A stretch of 64,000 nt of DNA from Eucalyptus grandis. Taxonomy: Eukaryota; Streptophyta; Magnoliopsida; Myrtales; Myrtaceae. The stretch lies in assembly GCF_016545825.1 (NCBI RefSeq), contig NC_052621.1, positions 38,330,687 through 38,394,686 of the forward strand, written 5' to 3'. Position numbers and translations under genes: made by a program. The notes beneath the pieces are model-generated. The model did no database searches. It had not been told where the DNA came from and saw only the letters and a program-made list of their open reading frames with translations. Below, piece after piece: positions 29,227-41,159 of this stretch (within the stretch, counting starts at the first letter, position 1; the number at the start of each line of letters is the position of its first letter).

Positions 29227-31411
29227 GCCCAGATTAAATTCTTTTCCTTTATCGAAGCTCTTATCAGTATCAAGCCAACTTTACATCTAAAGCTTTTGCA
29301 GGAAGAGAGAATATGCGAGTTGTTCTCTTTTTAACGATATTGTTTCTGGGTTCTCTTCCTTTTTTAAAGATGCAGATGACAAGTGTGGAGATATTCACAG
29401 ACCCATATGAAGCAAAGCACAAAAAGCGTGAGGAAATTGAGGACAAAGAGGACAAAAGATCGGGAGGAATGAGATTGACGTGCCTGGGAAGGAGACTTGG
29501 GGTTCATTGGACGGGGTTGAGGAGCACAGATATTTCTCTTCCTCTCGTTTTATCGCTTCCCTGTCGTGCGATGATGGGCACAGTTTGATAATTCAGCGAC
29601 AAAAGATTACTACTTCTCTGAGGAATCGGTCGGTGCCTCCTGGTTCATCATTTTGGGTGAGAGGGAGCTCATAGTTGATGGGTTCTTCCCCCTTCTTCTT
29701 TTCACCTTTTCCGCCTTTTCGGGGAAAATCGAGCGTGAACAGAGTGATTTCAGGGGGGGCATTCATCTGCCTCCTGTCTGGGAGACTTTTAGGGTTTTAC
29801 TTGGGACGTTGTCAATTTTGGGAGGTCTTCAGATTCGTTGGCAAAAGAGCGCAAGTGGGTTCCATGTCACTGTGCTTACCCATTACATTTACTAGGACTT
29901 TAAGAGGCCCCGTGGATGTGTCTGGTAAAGTTTCTGATATATATATATATATTTTCCCAGAACAGAAAATGTACATAGATTTATTTGGTAATATTAATTA
30001 ATTTTGTCGTTTTCCGAAATCGCTGAATGGTTAGGAAATAGATTTAATATGAAAACACAAATAGAAAAAATTAATTCTTTATTTCCGAGAATAAATGAGA
30101 AATAAGGTAATTTTAGAATAACGAGCTCAATGAAACACAATACTTGTCTTTATACAATCGACATAAAGTTCGATATCTTTGACTCGATCCGAGTCCCAAT
30201 TTTTTGGAATAAAAAATAAAATAAAAACAAAAAAAATCTAAAATCCCAAATTAGTATACCAATCAACTGTCATATATAATTTAATTTAATTAAAATTGAA
30301 CAAAAACTAATAGAGGGTAAATTTGTCACAAATATACTAGTTTGGGATAAATTTGTTAAAGGTATACCGGTTTGGGGTTTTTGGTGGTAAAAAAAATAGT
30401 TTGGGGTAAATTTGTCACAAATATACTAGTTTAGGATTTTTTAGGGTATTAACCTTAGGAATAATTTTGTCTAAAATTTACAATTGTGTACAAATGCATG
30501 GAGTCCCCAGATTGAATTGGAATTCTTCCGTTTGCTTCTTCCTTTGCCTACTACTTAAGCGAATTGCTCTTGCCCACTCCTTGCTAAATCTTTGCTTGCC
30601 ACTCTCCCCCCCTCTCTCTCTTCAATGAAGGTGTTCTCTCCCTCTTATCCATTGTAATTTGTTTTTAATTCATTTTAAAACCTATTGAATGAGCGTTATG
30701 AGATCTTTTGCAACCATTTTGCATTATGCTTGAAGTGTTTGCATATATGTGTGAGTTGCGTTAGAGAAATTCCACATTAGATAATTAGTGTGATGTTGAG
30801 CAGTAATATATCCTATTTAGACCAAAATAACCTCCCTAGTGAAGGTATCAGACTTCTGTTGCATACTCCCAACAAATGCTGTTAGAGTTGATAGTTGATT
30901 GATGGCCCACCCTAATGTATATCAATGTTTGATGAATATCTCAAGGAGGGATTTGGTTACCAACATGATTTTTGGGCAGGTGGGCATTGTGGTGTAACAA
31001 CGTGAGTTTAATCTAATGACAGACTTGATGGTTCAGTTTGGAAAAAAAATATCAAGGATGAAATTGCGTGTTGGAGATTCAAGTAAATATAAGTTAATGC
31101 AAAATGATACTTGAATTAAGGGGGAGCAAACCAAACATTGGAGTTCACACATGAATGAGAGATACTCACGAATTCCACATCGGAGAATTGATGTGGCGTT
31201 GAGTAGTTGATATATCCTAGTTGGCTCATAACTCATTAGTTTAAATTTTTGAATGAAGGTGGGTCTAGTTGGATATATTGATGGGTTCGGATTTAGGCTA
31301 ACTTTTGGTGATCTTCCTAGTAAAGGTATCTGACTTTTTTTGTGCACTCCCCATATAAAAGTTGTGCTGAAAACTTTGGGAGCCACCACGACAATGCCAT
31401 TGTGACTATGG

Positions 31412-31498
<87 letters not shown>

Positions 31499-31737
31499 CT
31501 CGCCCTTTGCTTTAGCAGCAAGCAAAGGAAGAAACAAATGGAACAACCCTAATTCCAATTCAATTTGGGGATTTCATGCATTTTTTACCCAATTGCAAGT
31601 TTTGGACAAAATTATCCCTATTTTAGTCACCGGAAAAAAAGTCAACCGTTTAAGACTTGGCTGGCTGGTGAGTTTAAGCCCTTAATTGAGACTAACTTGA
31701 CCATTTTAAACTTTTATTTGAGACAAGGTCTACTTCA
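29227..31737. other. Intergenic DNA with microsatellites and old repeats
   Basis: The BTL1 promoter is expected just above 29226. Beyond that, no gene is supported. A 28-base word starting GGTAAATTTGTCACAAATAT occurs twice (30316-30343 and 30405-30432). A related, diverged segment pair lies at about 30767-30870 and 31170-31352. A composite TG/AG microsatellite is at 31413-31496. Confidence 0.7.
31413..31496. repeat. Composite (TG)n(AG)n microsatellite
   Basis: About 20 TG units run directly into about 22 AG units, a typical hypervariable plant microsatellite. Frames read through it on either strand are artefacts. Confidence 0.97.
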
Positions 31738-32337
31738 TGATGGGCAAAATAAGTATCATGGACGTAAACACAAAGCGATTTTTTTACGTGGAAAACCTCC
31801 TCGGTGTGAGGAGATAAAAAAATCACAGCACTGAGGTCCACCCAAAAATCTTTACTATCAACAAAATTTGAACTAAGGTCTTCTCTAGTAAATATTAGAG
31901 GTACATAGCACTAAAGATCTCAAGAACATTATTCTTGACAATATGCATATATTCCACAAGAGATCAATGATAAATTTGACTAAAAACGTAAGTTTTGATC
32001 AATCCACAAAAAACCTAATGTAGGGAGCTTTAAACGAAAATTAAACCGTCCAAATCTAAGAAGAGTGCACCATGAACAAGCTAACAAAATTTCAGCTCAA
32101 TCTCATCGGAATCGACCTCTGGTGTCAGCTTGATATAAATTAGACTGATTCCCAAATCCTATATTTTCTTCTTTCTCTTTTTTTCTTATTACCGCGTCTC
32201 TGAAAATTTCTTTGCATCTACCACTTAAAACATAGTGAGAAACCCTATTTATGTATGTGACTTATCATATGAGCTCATACCTTTTTGGACTTACTATTCA
32301 TTGGGCTTCCTCCACATGAGAGTGGACCAAATTAACA
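31738..32337 (-). repeat. 3' LTR of the copia element
   Basis: On the plus strand it begins TGATGGGCAAAAT and ends TTAACA, so the minus strand starts TGTTAA and ends CA. It aligns with 36439-37106 through CCTCNGTGTGAGGAGAT, AAAGATCTCAAGAACAT and ATTCATTGGGCTTCCTCCA. About 70 bases present after the first 15 of the other LTR are missing here. Confidence 0.88.
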
Positions 32338-33299
32338 AATCTCCCCCTCATGACGATGTGGAGGGATTCATCATCCCTATTATTAGTCGGTAATGTTCAA
32401 GCTTCTCCTTTGGTAGAGTCTTCGTCATCATATCGGAACTATTATGGTCTATATGAATTTTCTCAAGTTTTAATAGCTTTTCATCTAGAACATCTCTTAT
32501 CCAATGATATCTAACATCAATATGTTTCGATCTAGAATGAAAAAATAAATCCTAACCAAGATGAATCTTGTTTTGATTGTCACAAAATAACGCATACCTT
32601 TTTTGCTTGAACTTGAGTTATTCCAAGAATTTCTTTAGCCATAGCATCTCTTTACTAACTTTAGTCGCTACAATAAATTCAACTTCTATTGTAGAAAGTG
32701 CAATACACTTCTACAACCTTGATTTCCATGACATAGCCCCATTGGTAAAATAAAAAAATAAAAAAATAAAAAAATCAAATAATCAAAAGTAGATATACAA
32801 GTATCAATATCTCCCGCCAACTAGGAATCCATGTATCAAACTAACTTAAGTTTTATGGTCCCGAAACTGTGTTTCAAACTAAAAGTTCCCTAAAAATACC
32901 TCATAATCCACTTTACTGCATTCCGGTATTCTCTATATGGATTTGACATATAACTAACAATGCCAACTGCATGTGCTAAGTCTAGACGTGCACATACTAT
33001 TGCATACATCAAGCTTCCTATAGTTGAAGCATACGAAACATTTTCCATGTCTTTCTTCTATTTATAAGTCACAGGACCCTACTTTGCATTTAACTTAAAG
33101 TGGGCAGTAAGAAAAGTGCTAACAATTTTAGCCTTGTCCATATTAAATTTCTAAAGAATCTTCTTAATGTACTTCTCTTGCGACAAGAACAACTTCTTAG
33201 CATCTTTGTCTCAGGTAATTCTAATGCCAAGAATTTACTTCGTTGCTCCTAAGTCTTTCATGGCAAAAGACTTGCTCAATTATTTCTTCAACAACTCAA

Positions 33300-35700
33300 T
33301 TCATGAAGCATTCCTGCCAACAATTAGCATATCATTAACATAAAGGAAGAGAATAATAAAGTCAACACTAGAAAATTTTTGAACAAACAAACAGTTATCC
33401 GACAAAGCCTTCTTATAGCCTTATTCCATCATAACTGACATAAACTTTTTGTATCATTGTATCGATACTTGCTTTAGACAATAGAGACTCTTTTTCAACT
33501 TGCACACATAGTCCTCTTTTCATTCACCTTGAAACTCTCTGGTTGTTCCATATATATTTCTTCCTCCAAAACACCATGTAAGAAGGTTGTCTTGACATTA
33601 ATCTGCTCAATTTCCAAGCTTAGTCTAGCTACTAAGCCTAGTACCACACGAATAGAAGACATTTTCACCATCGGAGAAAATATATCGTCAAAATCAATAC
33701 CCTTTCTCTGATTGAATCCCTTAACAACTAATCTAGCTTTGTATTGTGATTGTGGAGTCTGTTCATCTTGCTTCAACCTGCATACCCACTTGTTCTTTAA
33801 AACTCTTTTGCCTTCAAACAACTTCACCAATTCAAAAGTATGATTAACTTAAAGTGATTGCATTTCATCATGCATAGCATCAAGCCATTTGCTTTTGCAT
33901 CCATCTTCTATTACTTTTGCATTGTACTTTAGTTCACCTGCATCAGTCAATGATACATACTCATATTCAAAATATCTGGTGAAAGGTTGTTGGTCTCTAA
34001 CAAATCTCTTGATTAGAATATCTAGTGGAGCATCTAATGAAGCTTTTAGTTCATGAATCATATCATCTGTTTCAACATGTTCAGGGACATTTTTATTGTC
34101 TGGAATATTCATTTTCTATCGCTCATCATGAACCTGTGCAGGAATAATATGTGTGAGAGGAACCATATCCAAGTTAACCAAATCATCACTAATCTATGGC
34201 GTTGAAATCATCTTTAATTTCTCAATATTGTGTATTGTCTGATCTACCAGAACTGCAACATCTTTGCTTCTTACAATTTTCTTTTCAACTGGATCATAAT
34301 ATTTGTAGCCAAACATATCCTGTTTATAGCTAATAAATATGTACTATTGTGTTTTCACATCATATTTAGACTTCTCATCTTTGGGGATATACACGAATGC
34401 CTTGCACCCAAAGACAGACAAATAATCATAAGAAACATTTTTGCCTACCCAAATTCTATTAGAAAAATCAAACTTTAGAGGAACGCATATGGTAAGATTT
34501 AATACATGTGCAACTGTACTTAAGGTTTCACTCCCAAAGGATCCAGGTAGCTTTGACTGTGATAGTAAACATTTCACCTTTTCAACCAGTGTCCTGTTCA
34601 TTCTCTTAGCTAAATCATTTAACTGAGGCATTTTGTGATGTGTCTTTTGATGTCGAATATCATATTATTTGCAATATTTATCAAAAGGGCCAATATACTC
34701 TCTCCCCCTTTATCGTTTCTAATGCATTTCAACTTTTTTCAAGTTCGTCTCTCTACTGAAGCTTGAAACTGCTTCAAAAAAAAAAAAAATCTAATACTTG
34801 ATCTTTAGTTTTCAAAATATAAATCCATATTTTCCTTGAATAATTATCTATGAAAGTAACAAAATAAAGAGAACCTAAATGATTTTATTTTCATAGGACC
34901 ATAAACATTAGAATGTTCTAAATCAAGTATACTTGACTTTCTTGAAGAATGGAAGCTTTTGAATGTAATTCTATTTTGTTTTCTTGTTAAATAGTAAGCA
35001 CACCTCTTTAGCGCTAAACTTTTCATACTTGGAAGCTTTTTCTTGCCAATATTAACAAACTTTTCTCACTGATGTGATTGAGCCTCTTATGTCATAACTT
35101 GGCTTTTTCTTCGTTGTTTATTGCATTAATTTTTTTCTCTAGACAACTTTGCATGCATGATGTATAACGAAGAATATTTTTCACCTTCAGCCACAACTAG
35201 ATAACTTTTGGTGAGCTTCCATTGACCATCACTAAAGGTGCTATAATACCCCTTATCATCCAGCTTGCGTGTGGAAATCAAATTCAAATGAATATTAGGT
35301 ATATACTTAACATTATTCAATACTAACTTCATGCCATTGTTGATCTCTAGGTATATATCATCAATGTCTACAACTTCAACCAGTCCATTGTTTCCCATAT
35401 TCACAAATCCAAAGTCATCTAACCTGTATGATGTAAAGAAATTTCTACAAGATGTAGCATGGATAGATATACTACTATCAATTATCCAACTGATTTCATG
35501 ACATACAAGATTCACTACATCACCATCAAAGACAATTAAAAGCCTTCTTCAAGTGCAGTAACATGATTGTCATCGTTATCATTATCACATTTTTTCTCTT
35601 TACCTTTCTCTTTCTATTTCTTCTTTTTGAATTGATGGCAAAACCTTTGAATATGTATATTTAGATGGCAATAATGACATTAAACATTAGCAAATTTATT
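33300..35700 (-). pseudogene. Broken copia gag-pol coding region
   Basis: Fragments in several frames. A gag CCHC knuckle (C-x2-C-x4-H-x4-C, reading CHYCHLNIHIQRFC) lies near 35650, with a stop codon just before it. Protease/pre-integrase lies at 35515-35126 (WIIDSSISIHAT, with DSS where an active protease has DSG or DTG). An integrase part lies at 34631-34344 (LAKRMNRTLVEKV). Reverse transcriptase lies at 33830-33495 (NKWVCRLKQDEQ and KARLVVKGFNQRKGIDFDD). Further down, near 33310-33350, the catalytic YVDD site reads YVND. Multiple stops and this change show that it cannot encode an active polymerase. Confidence 0.85.
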
Positions 35701-36438
35701 GCATTTGCTTTTGCTTTTATCTTTACTTTTGTCTCTATTTCTTAGGTCTTTAGACTTACTTCCCATTTTTTTCAATAACCATGGCATCGGAATGTGAAGA
35801 GGATGATCCCGTCTTTCTTCTCATCTCTTCATTCAAAACACTACTCTTGGTTAAATCCATGATAATCATACATTCCATGGTAAAATTAGACAAAGACGTT
35901 CGAAATGTCTCTCACGAGTCCAGCAAAGTACCAAGCAACCATAGTGCTTGTATCTCATTATCAAACTTGATTCCTATCGCAACTAACTAATTGATAATGC
36001 TTTGAAAAGAATTTAAATGATCAGTCAAGTGAGTATCATCATATATCTCAAAACTATCATATGTTTTATTAGAAATAATTTATTATTCTCAATTTTTCAA
36101 GCATATAACTATTCGAACTTATTCCACAAACTGTGTGCATGTGTTTCCTTAATAATATGATTCAAAATATTATCATGCACCCATTGCCTAATATAACCAC
36201 ACATTTGACGATGAAATATAGACCATTCAATATCAGTTTTATTCTCCAGTTTCTCTTAAGCAAATAGGGGTAGATAATAATCATTTACATATAAAAGATT
36301 TTCCATCTTTCTTTTCCAAATATGATAATTTGATCTATTCAGTGTAACCATTCTACTCATATTCATTTCCATTGTTGAACAACAAGGCAAAAAAAAAAAA
36401 AAAAAAATCAAGCAATAACCAAAGCTCTGATACCACTT

Positions 36439-37106
36439 TGATGGGAGAACAATAACAATCCAAATATATCAGATTAATGCAGCAGAATAGAATACTCTCT
36501 CCTCCTATGTAAACCTAATATGGGTTCCAAGCACGCAAACACAAATCGATTTTTTTACATGGAAACCTCCTCAGTGTGAGGAGATTAAAAATCATGGGAC
36601 TGAAGTTCAACCAAAAATTTCACTATCAACAAAATTGGGTTAACAAAGTTTTTCTCTAGTAAATACTAGAGATACATAGTAGCAAAGATCTCAAGAACAT
36701 CATTCTTGACTATATGCATAAATTTCACAAAAAATCTAGGATAAATCTAACAAAAAACACAACTTTTGATCGATCTACAAAAAATTGGTGTAAGGAGCTT
36801 CAAATGCAAATCAAACTGTCTAGATTCAAGAAAAGTGCGCCACGAACACGCTGACAAAATTTCAGCACAATCGGATCACGAATCGACCTTCGATACTAAC
36901 TTGATGTAAATTAGAATAATCCAGAATCCCAAATTTTCTGTTTTCTCTTTTTCTTTTATTACTACGTCTTTGATAACTTCTTTGCAACTACCATTTAAAA
37001 GATAGTGAGAAATCATTTTCTCCATATGACTTATTATATATGTTCAAGCCCTTTTAGGCTTGCTATTCATTGGGTTTCCTCCACATGGGAGTGAACCTAG
37101 CTAACA
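36439..37106 (-). repeat. 5' LTR of the copia element
   Basis: On the plus strand it begins TGATGGGAGAAC and ends GCTAACA. The primer-binding site complement GCTCTGATACCA stands a few bases before its plus-strand start. It is 668 bases against 600 in the partner LTR. Many substitutions separate the two. Confidence 0.88.
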
Positions 37107-38089
37107 CTTTGGGCACTTCTTTAAGAAAATGACTCAACTTCAAGTTTTCATTTGAAATTTTCTCATTTTTAAGGCCATATTTGTGGAAAAACGTTTTTAT
37201 TAATTTTCTTGTACTTAATTATATGTAAGAATGACGTGTAATTTTCAAATAATCTTTTAACATCGTTATCCTTCAAAGTTATCGATGTACATGCCCCCCC
37301 CTTTTTTTTTAATGATTGTCTAAAATCATTTATTAGTAACTATTTTGTATTATTATGTACCTATATATCATTCAAATCTTTCACAATTATCTAAATTGCA
37401 AGATGATAAGAATGCCTCCAAATGTGCACTTAATCATAAGGGTTATCAAGTTTTTCTTATTCATGAAATATGCATAATAAAGTAAAATGACCCTCTGACA
37501 TGATAATATCTTGGCTAAGACATCATATGGTATTATCTGCACCAAAAACTTGCTAAGTTGTCGATATGAATAAAAGCACGTGACTAGAATATAGAGTATC
37601 ATTAAGCACGCGTTCCATGTTTGATGACCACAAGGATTGTTACCAATATTAATGCATATCAATGACTGCTACTGATAAGTTGTCGATGTACGACAACATA
37701 TGGTTGACGGTGGTCCACAAAAGTATTGGTTAATAAGGTCAACATATCATCAATTAAGACATCTAAAAAGGATAGAATGCACGAAGGGCCTCAAGATGTA
37801 GTTTTAAGCTTGACGTCACTAGAAAATAGAACCGCCCCGGGGGGTGTTTGTGTAGCAATTAACGCGTGATTTTAAAGGAACAACCGTTTGAAGACAAGAT
37901 CATGATGTCATGAAAGTATGGGCATAAAACTCTCGGATATGAGGGAACATTGCCGCAATCGCAATATAACTACTTAGAAATGATTATCACACAACCACTA
38001 CAAATACCATTATTCGTCTACTGGATAACCCAATGTGCACAAAAATAAATAAATCTACTATCTTTTAGTTATCTTTTTTAATTTCCAAA

Positions 38090-38330
38090 CTCATGTCATC
38101 AATCAAATTTCGGTGTATTTCTTGAGTGTAGCTTTTAGATTTACGTTGTCGATTAAATCCTGGTTTGTATCTATATCCTAGGTATTGTGTCGTCGATTTA
38201 ATTTCGGTATAGTATCTTTGTGTTCTCAAATTTTTTGGTCGATTAAATTCCGGCATAGTCTATTTATGTTTGATTTCGTAGAAGTGGATGTATTTCCAAT
38301 TTGTCATCGATCAAATTCTGGTACGATTTA
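38090..38330. repeat. Degenerate tandem repeat with TCGATTAAATTCCGG words
   Basis: Five spaced copies of a word close to GTCGATTAAATTCCGGTAT, starting with ATCAATCAAATTTCGGTGT near 38100 and ending with ATCGATCAAATTCTGGTAC near 38315. Spacing is about 40-70 bases. The rest of each unit has diverged. Confidence 0.6.
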
Positions 38331-38537
38331 TGTTTGTACAATTCATATGAAATAAAGTTATAGTTGTTTCTTGTTTACTTGTGATATTTCCTATTCGGAG
38401 TTGTCATAAAACTCGTTTCTTTTGACAAAAACCAAATAATGACTTTTGAAAAAAAAAATTCATCTTGGGAGAAATTTTGACAAAACATATGTTATAATAC
38501 TTTTTGCCACGATTGGTTTTCTTATTTATTGGCAAAA

Positions 38538-39238
38538 GAACACTTGGAATGCCAAAACTTGGCACGGAATGACACTTAGTGCTAAAAGTTATGAAAGTGA
38601 CATTTAAAAAAAAAAAATGAGACACTTGAGTGCCAAGTTCGGCCAATGTGATCGGAAATCTTATGTGACCGTTTTTTAATAATATAACTCGCCTACATGT
38701 CATATCGGAGAGCTGAGTCGGCAATAAAGAACTAAAATGACATAATTTTGTCTTTTTCTTAATTTTTAAAATATAAATATTAATTAAATTAAAACATTTA
38801 TATTTAGAAAAAAAGGAAGAAGAGGTATTTTGCTTTTTTATTTTTCTTTTATTCGAAATATCTCTTTAGAACCTTTTCTTTATCTAAATGGGTTGCCGGC
38901 CCTTCCTAGCAATAGTGGGGAGGCGATGGCGAGGGCTGTTGCCTGTAATCTGCATCTTCAATTTTTTTAAATTTAATTTAATTAATATTTATATTAATTA
39001 TCTAACCATATCAATAAAATGACGTCGTTTTTGCACTTGTCTAATCACATTAGTATGTAAAATGACTTCGTTTTGCACTTGTCTAGTTGGAAAATCATCA
39101 TGTTAGCATTTTAGCCGAATTTTCTTGTCATTAGCACTTAACTAATCTGTTTTGCTCTGATTAGTACTTAAGTGTCACTTTATTAACTTTTAACATTTAA
39201 GTGTCCATCCGTATTAAATTTTGGCATTTCAAGGGTTC
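38538..39238. mobile_element. Inverted-repeat element with about 70-bp terminal repeats
   Basis: The left end GAACACTTGGAATGCCAAAA pairs with the right end, whose reverse complement is GAACCCTTGAAATGCCAAAA (18 of 20). Similarity continues about 50 bases further in (GGACACTTA, TTAAAAGTTA, AAGTGACA). It is about 700 bp, codes no transposase, and has AT-rich arms and a small GC-rich patch near 38895-38940. No matching target duplication could be read. Confidence 0.7.
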
Positions 39239-39500
39239 GGGCATCCTTACTTATCTAATAGCATCTATTTTATCAATTCGATAGTAGCCACTTTAACTAT
39301 AAGAGATTAGCTACAATTCTTTAGTTACGAATTTTTTGAATTGATCCTCTAGGATTATTTGTTTGTCATAGAAAGGGCATCATGTTATTTGACTTTTTTA
39401 ATTATCCTCTAGCATCATGCATGCACTGTTATGTTTTAGTGCCCTTTTGAAGTCGTTTTCTTTCTTCAATAAAGTAATTGTGTTAATGGGTAATTTATGG

Positions 39501-39773
39501 GAAAATTATCTAAAAAATCCTAAACCTATTGCATGTTTGCTAATTCAGTTCTAAAACCTTTAATTATGCAACTTTAATTCTTAACTTTTTCAAGTTTTTC
39601 CAATCTACGTGACATGATTGGCATTTACGTCAACAATTTTCTATCAAAATTGGCCAAATAGACTTAACTTGCAATATTATGAAAATATTTAGCATTTAAT
39701 TGGCATAATTAAAAAGTTTATGACTGAATTAGCAATATTGCAATCAATTTAAGACTTTTTGGACAATTTTTTC
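39501..39773. mobile_element. Foldback MITE-like element, about 275 bp
   Basis: The left arm (from GAAAATTATCTAAAAAATCC, through GCTAATTCAGT to TTTAATTATGC) pairs with the reverse complement of the right arm, which carries the same three words in the same order. Most of the element therefore folds on itself as an imperfect hairpin. No coding capacity. Confidence 0.65.
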
Positions 39774-41095
39774 AGTAATCTATTATTAACTAATTTGTAT
39801 TTGCATGTAAAATATGTGCTAACATCCAAGTTAGATCACTTTAATTTTTTTTTGTTAAAATTTTGGTATCATGTCATGTAACACATTATCGATTTATTAA
39901 TACTATTTATCTATAAAATATAGCAAAATGCTTTACCAAATGGTTTCACATATTCTGCATATGCTAGAATTTGGAACCTATCTTGTCACATGTTTTAGAG
40001 TTTGCTCAAGTTCTACTTGTATTATTAATCGAATTATAGCAGTGAATTATCATCTTTAATAACCATCACTTCTCACAACTTACATTGACTTATACGAAAA
40101 ATATGAAATATTAATAAAGTAAAAGTCTTAATAATAAAATGGAAATTTAGATTTGTGGTTCATGATTATACACTTGCCAAGCAATACTGTATGATCATGC
40201 AAATGTATAGATCAAGAAAAACACAAAAACTTGTTTTAAGTTCTATCTACCTAGAACCTAAAGCCTACTAGCCGAAACAAGTTCTCTAATTTTTGAAACT
40301 TAGAACTTATCCTGCATACCTTGAAACCCGGAATCGGATAGATTCTCACCGGTCTGGTTTTTCAGTTTTATCCTGGAACCATGCTTATCCCTAATTGATA
40401 GCGAGTGTTGAATTGCGTTCTCATAAACTATAGAGTATTTGAAATATAATAGATAGAAGGTTTTATCATAAGAGTTATCAATAATTATGCCCTTAATTAT
40501 ATTTACTTATGATATATGATCATCCATAACACATAACCCTCTAAATAAATATCATTTTCGTTCTGTAGACTTTCCGCAATAATGCATAGACATTTTCTAG
40601 TAAGTTGCTAATAGTAGCTTTTTATTTTCTAATATTCATCTATTTGTCAAGCATGGAATATAATTTTTTGGGATGATGGATAGAAATTTTATTAATCCAC
40701 AAATAACATTTATTTATCAAACATAGGCTACCATGTTACTATATATATATATGCATTGTTTAACTTTTAGCGAGCATCCTATTTATATGATTCATTTGTT
40801 AAATATTGACTGTAACGTTATATTATACGGTCACGATATCACATGCCTTTCAAGTTGACATCACTAACTTATGGGGTTCATGACGGGAAAACAAACCCGA
40901 TCATTTATGTGGGGACAGGGGAGTTGATGGTTTGCTATGAGGAGGTTGTAAGTACATTTTGCGAGAATCAAAAAACAAACTTGAGGTGATGCAAGTGTAG
41001 GCAGAAGGGTGAAAATGGAATCAGTCGCATGGAGGGCCGTTGCCTCGATGAGAACGTGTGAATCCTCGAAAGGGAAGTGGGACAAATGGCCCCAA

Positions 41096-41159
41096 GAAGA
41101 ATACACTATCGATGGTCCCTCTTCTCTTGAGAAGAGGGACCATCCCATTCGTGTTCTTC
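41096..41159. repeat. Near-perfect palindrome / hairpin
   Basis: The 16-base arms GATGGTCCCTCTTCTC (41111-41126) and GAGAAGAGGGACCATC (41129-41144) are exact inverted repeats with a two-base loop. After a short mismatch the stem resumes with GAAGAA-TA-CAC (41096-41106) against GTGTTCTTC (41151-41159). The total is about 64 bases of hairpin. Confidence 0.85.

Larger units (their letters stand above)
31738..37106 (-). mobile_element. Degenerate Ty1/copia LTR retrotransposon
   Basis: A 5.4-kb element in minus orientation with two related LTRs (31738-32337 as 3' LTR, 36439-37106 as 5' LTR). Next to the 5' LTR, minus-strand TGGTATCAGAGC (about 36423-36434) is the initiator-Met tRNA primer site. 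Next to the 3' LTR, minus-strand GAGGGGGAGATT is a polypurine tract. Internal order from high to low coordinates is gag zinc knuckle, protease/integrase, reverse transcriptase, the copia order. Many stops and frameshifts break the coding region. The five bases outside the LTRs (CTTCA and CTTTG) do not match well. LTRs differ at many sites and the 3' LTR lacks about 70 bases, so the insertion is old. Confidence 0.92.

Noticed and set aside
31033..31521. Frame with Ser/Leu and Thr/His repeats
   Set aside because: It is read through the TG/AG microsatellite and has no family resemblance beyond the repeat.
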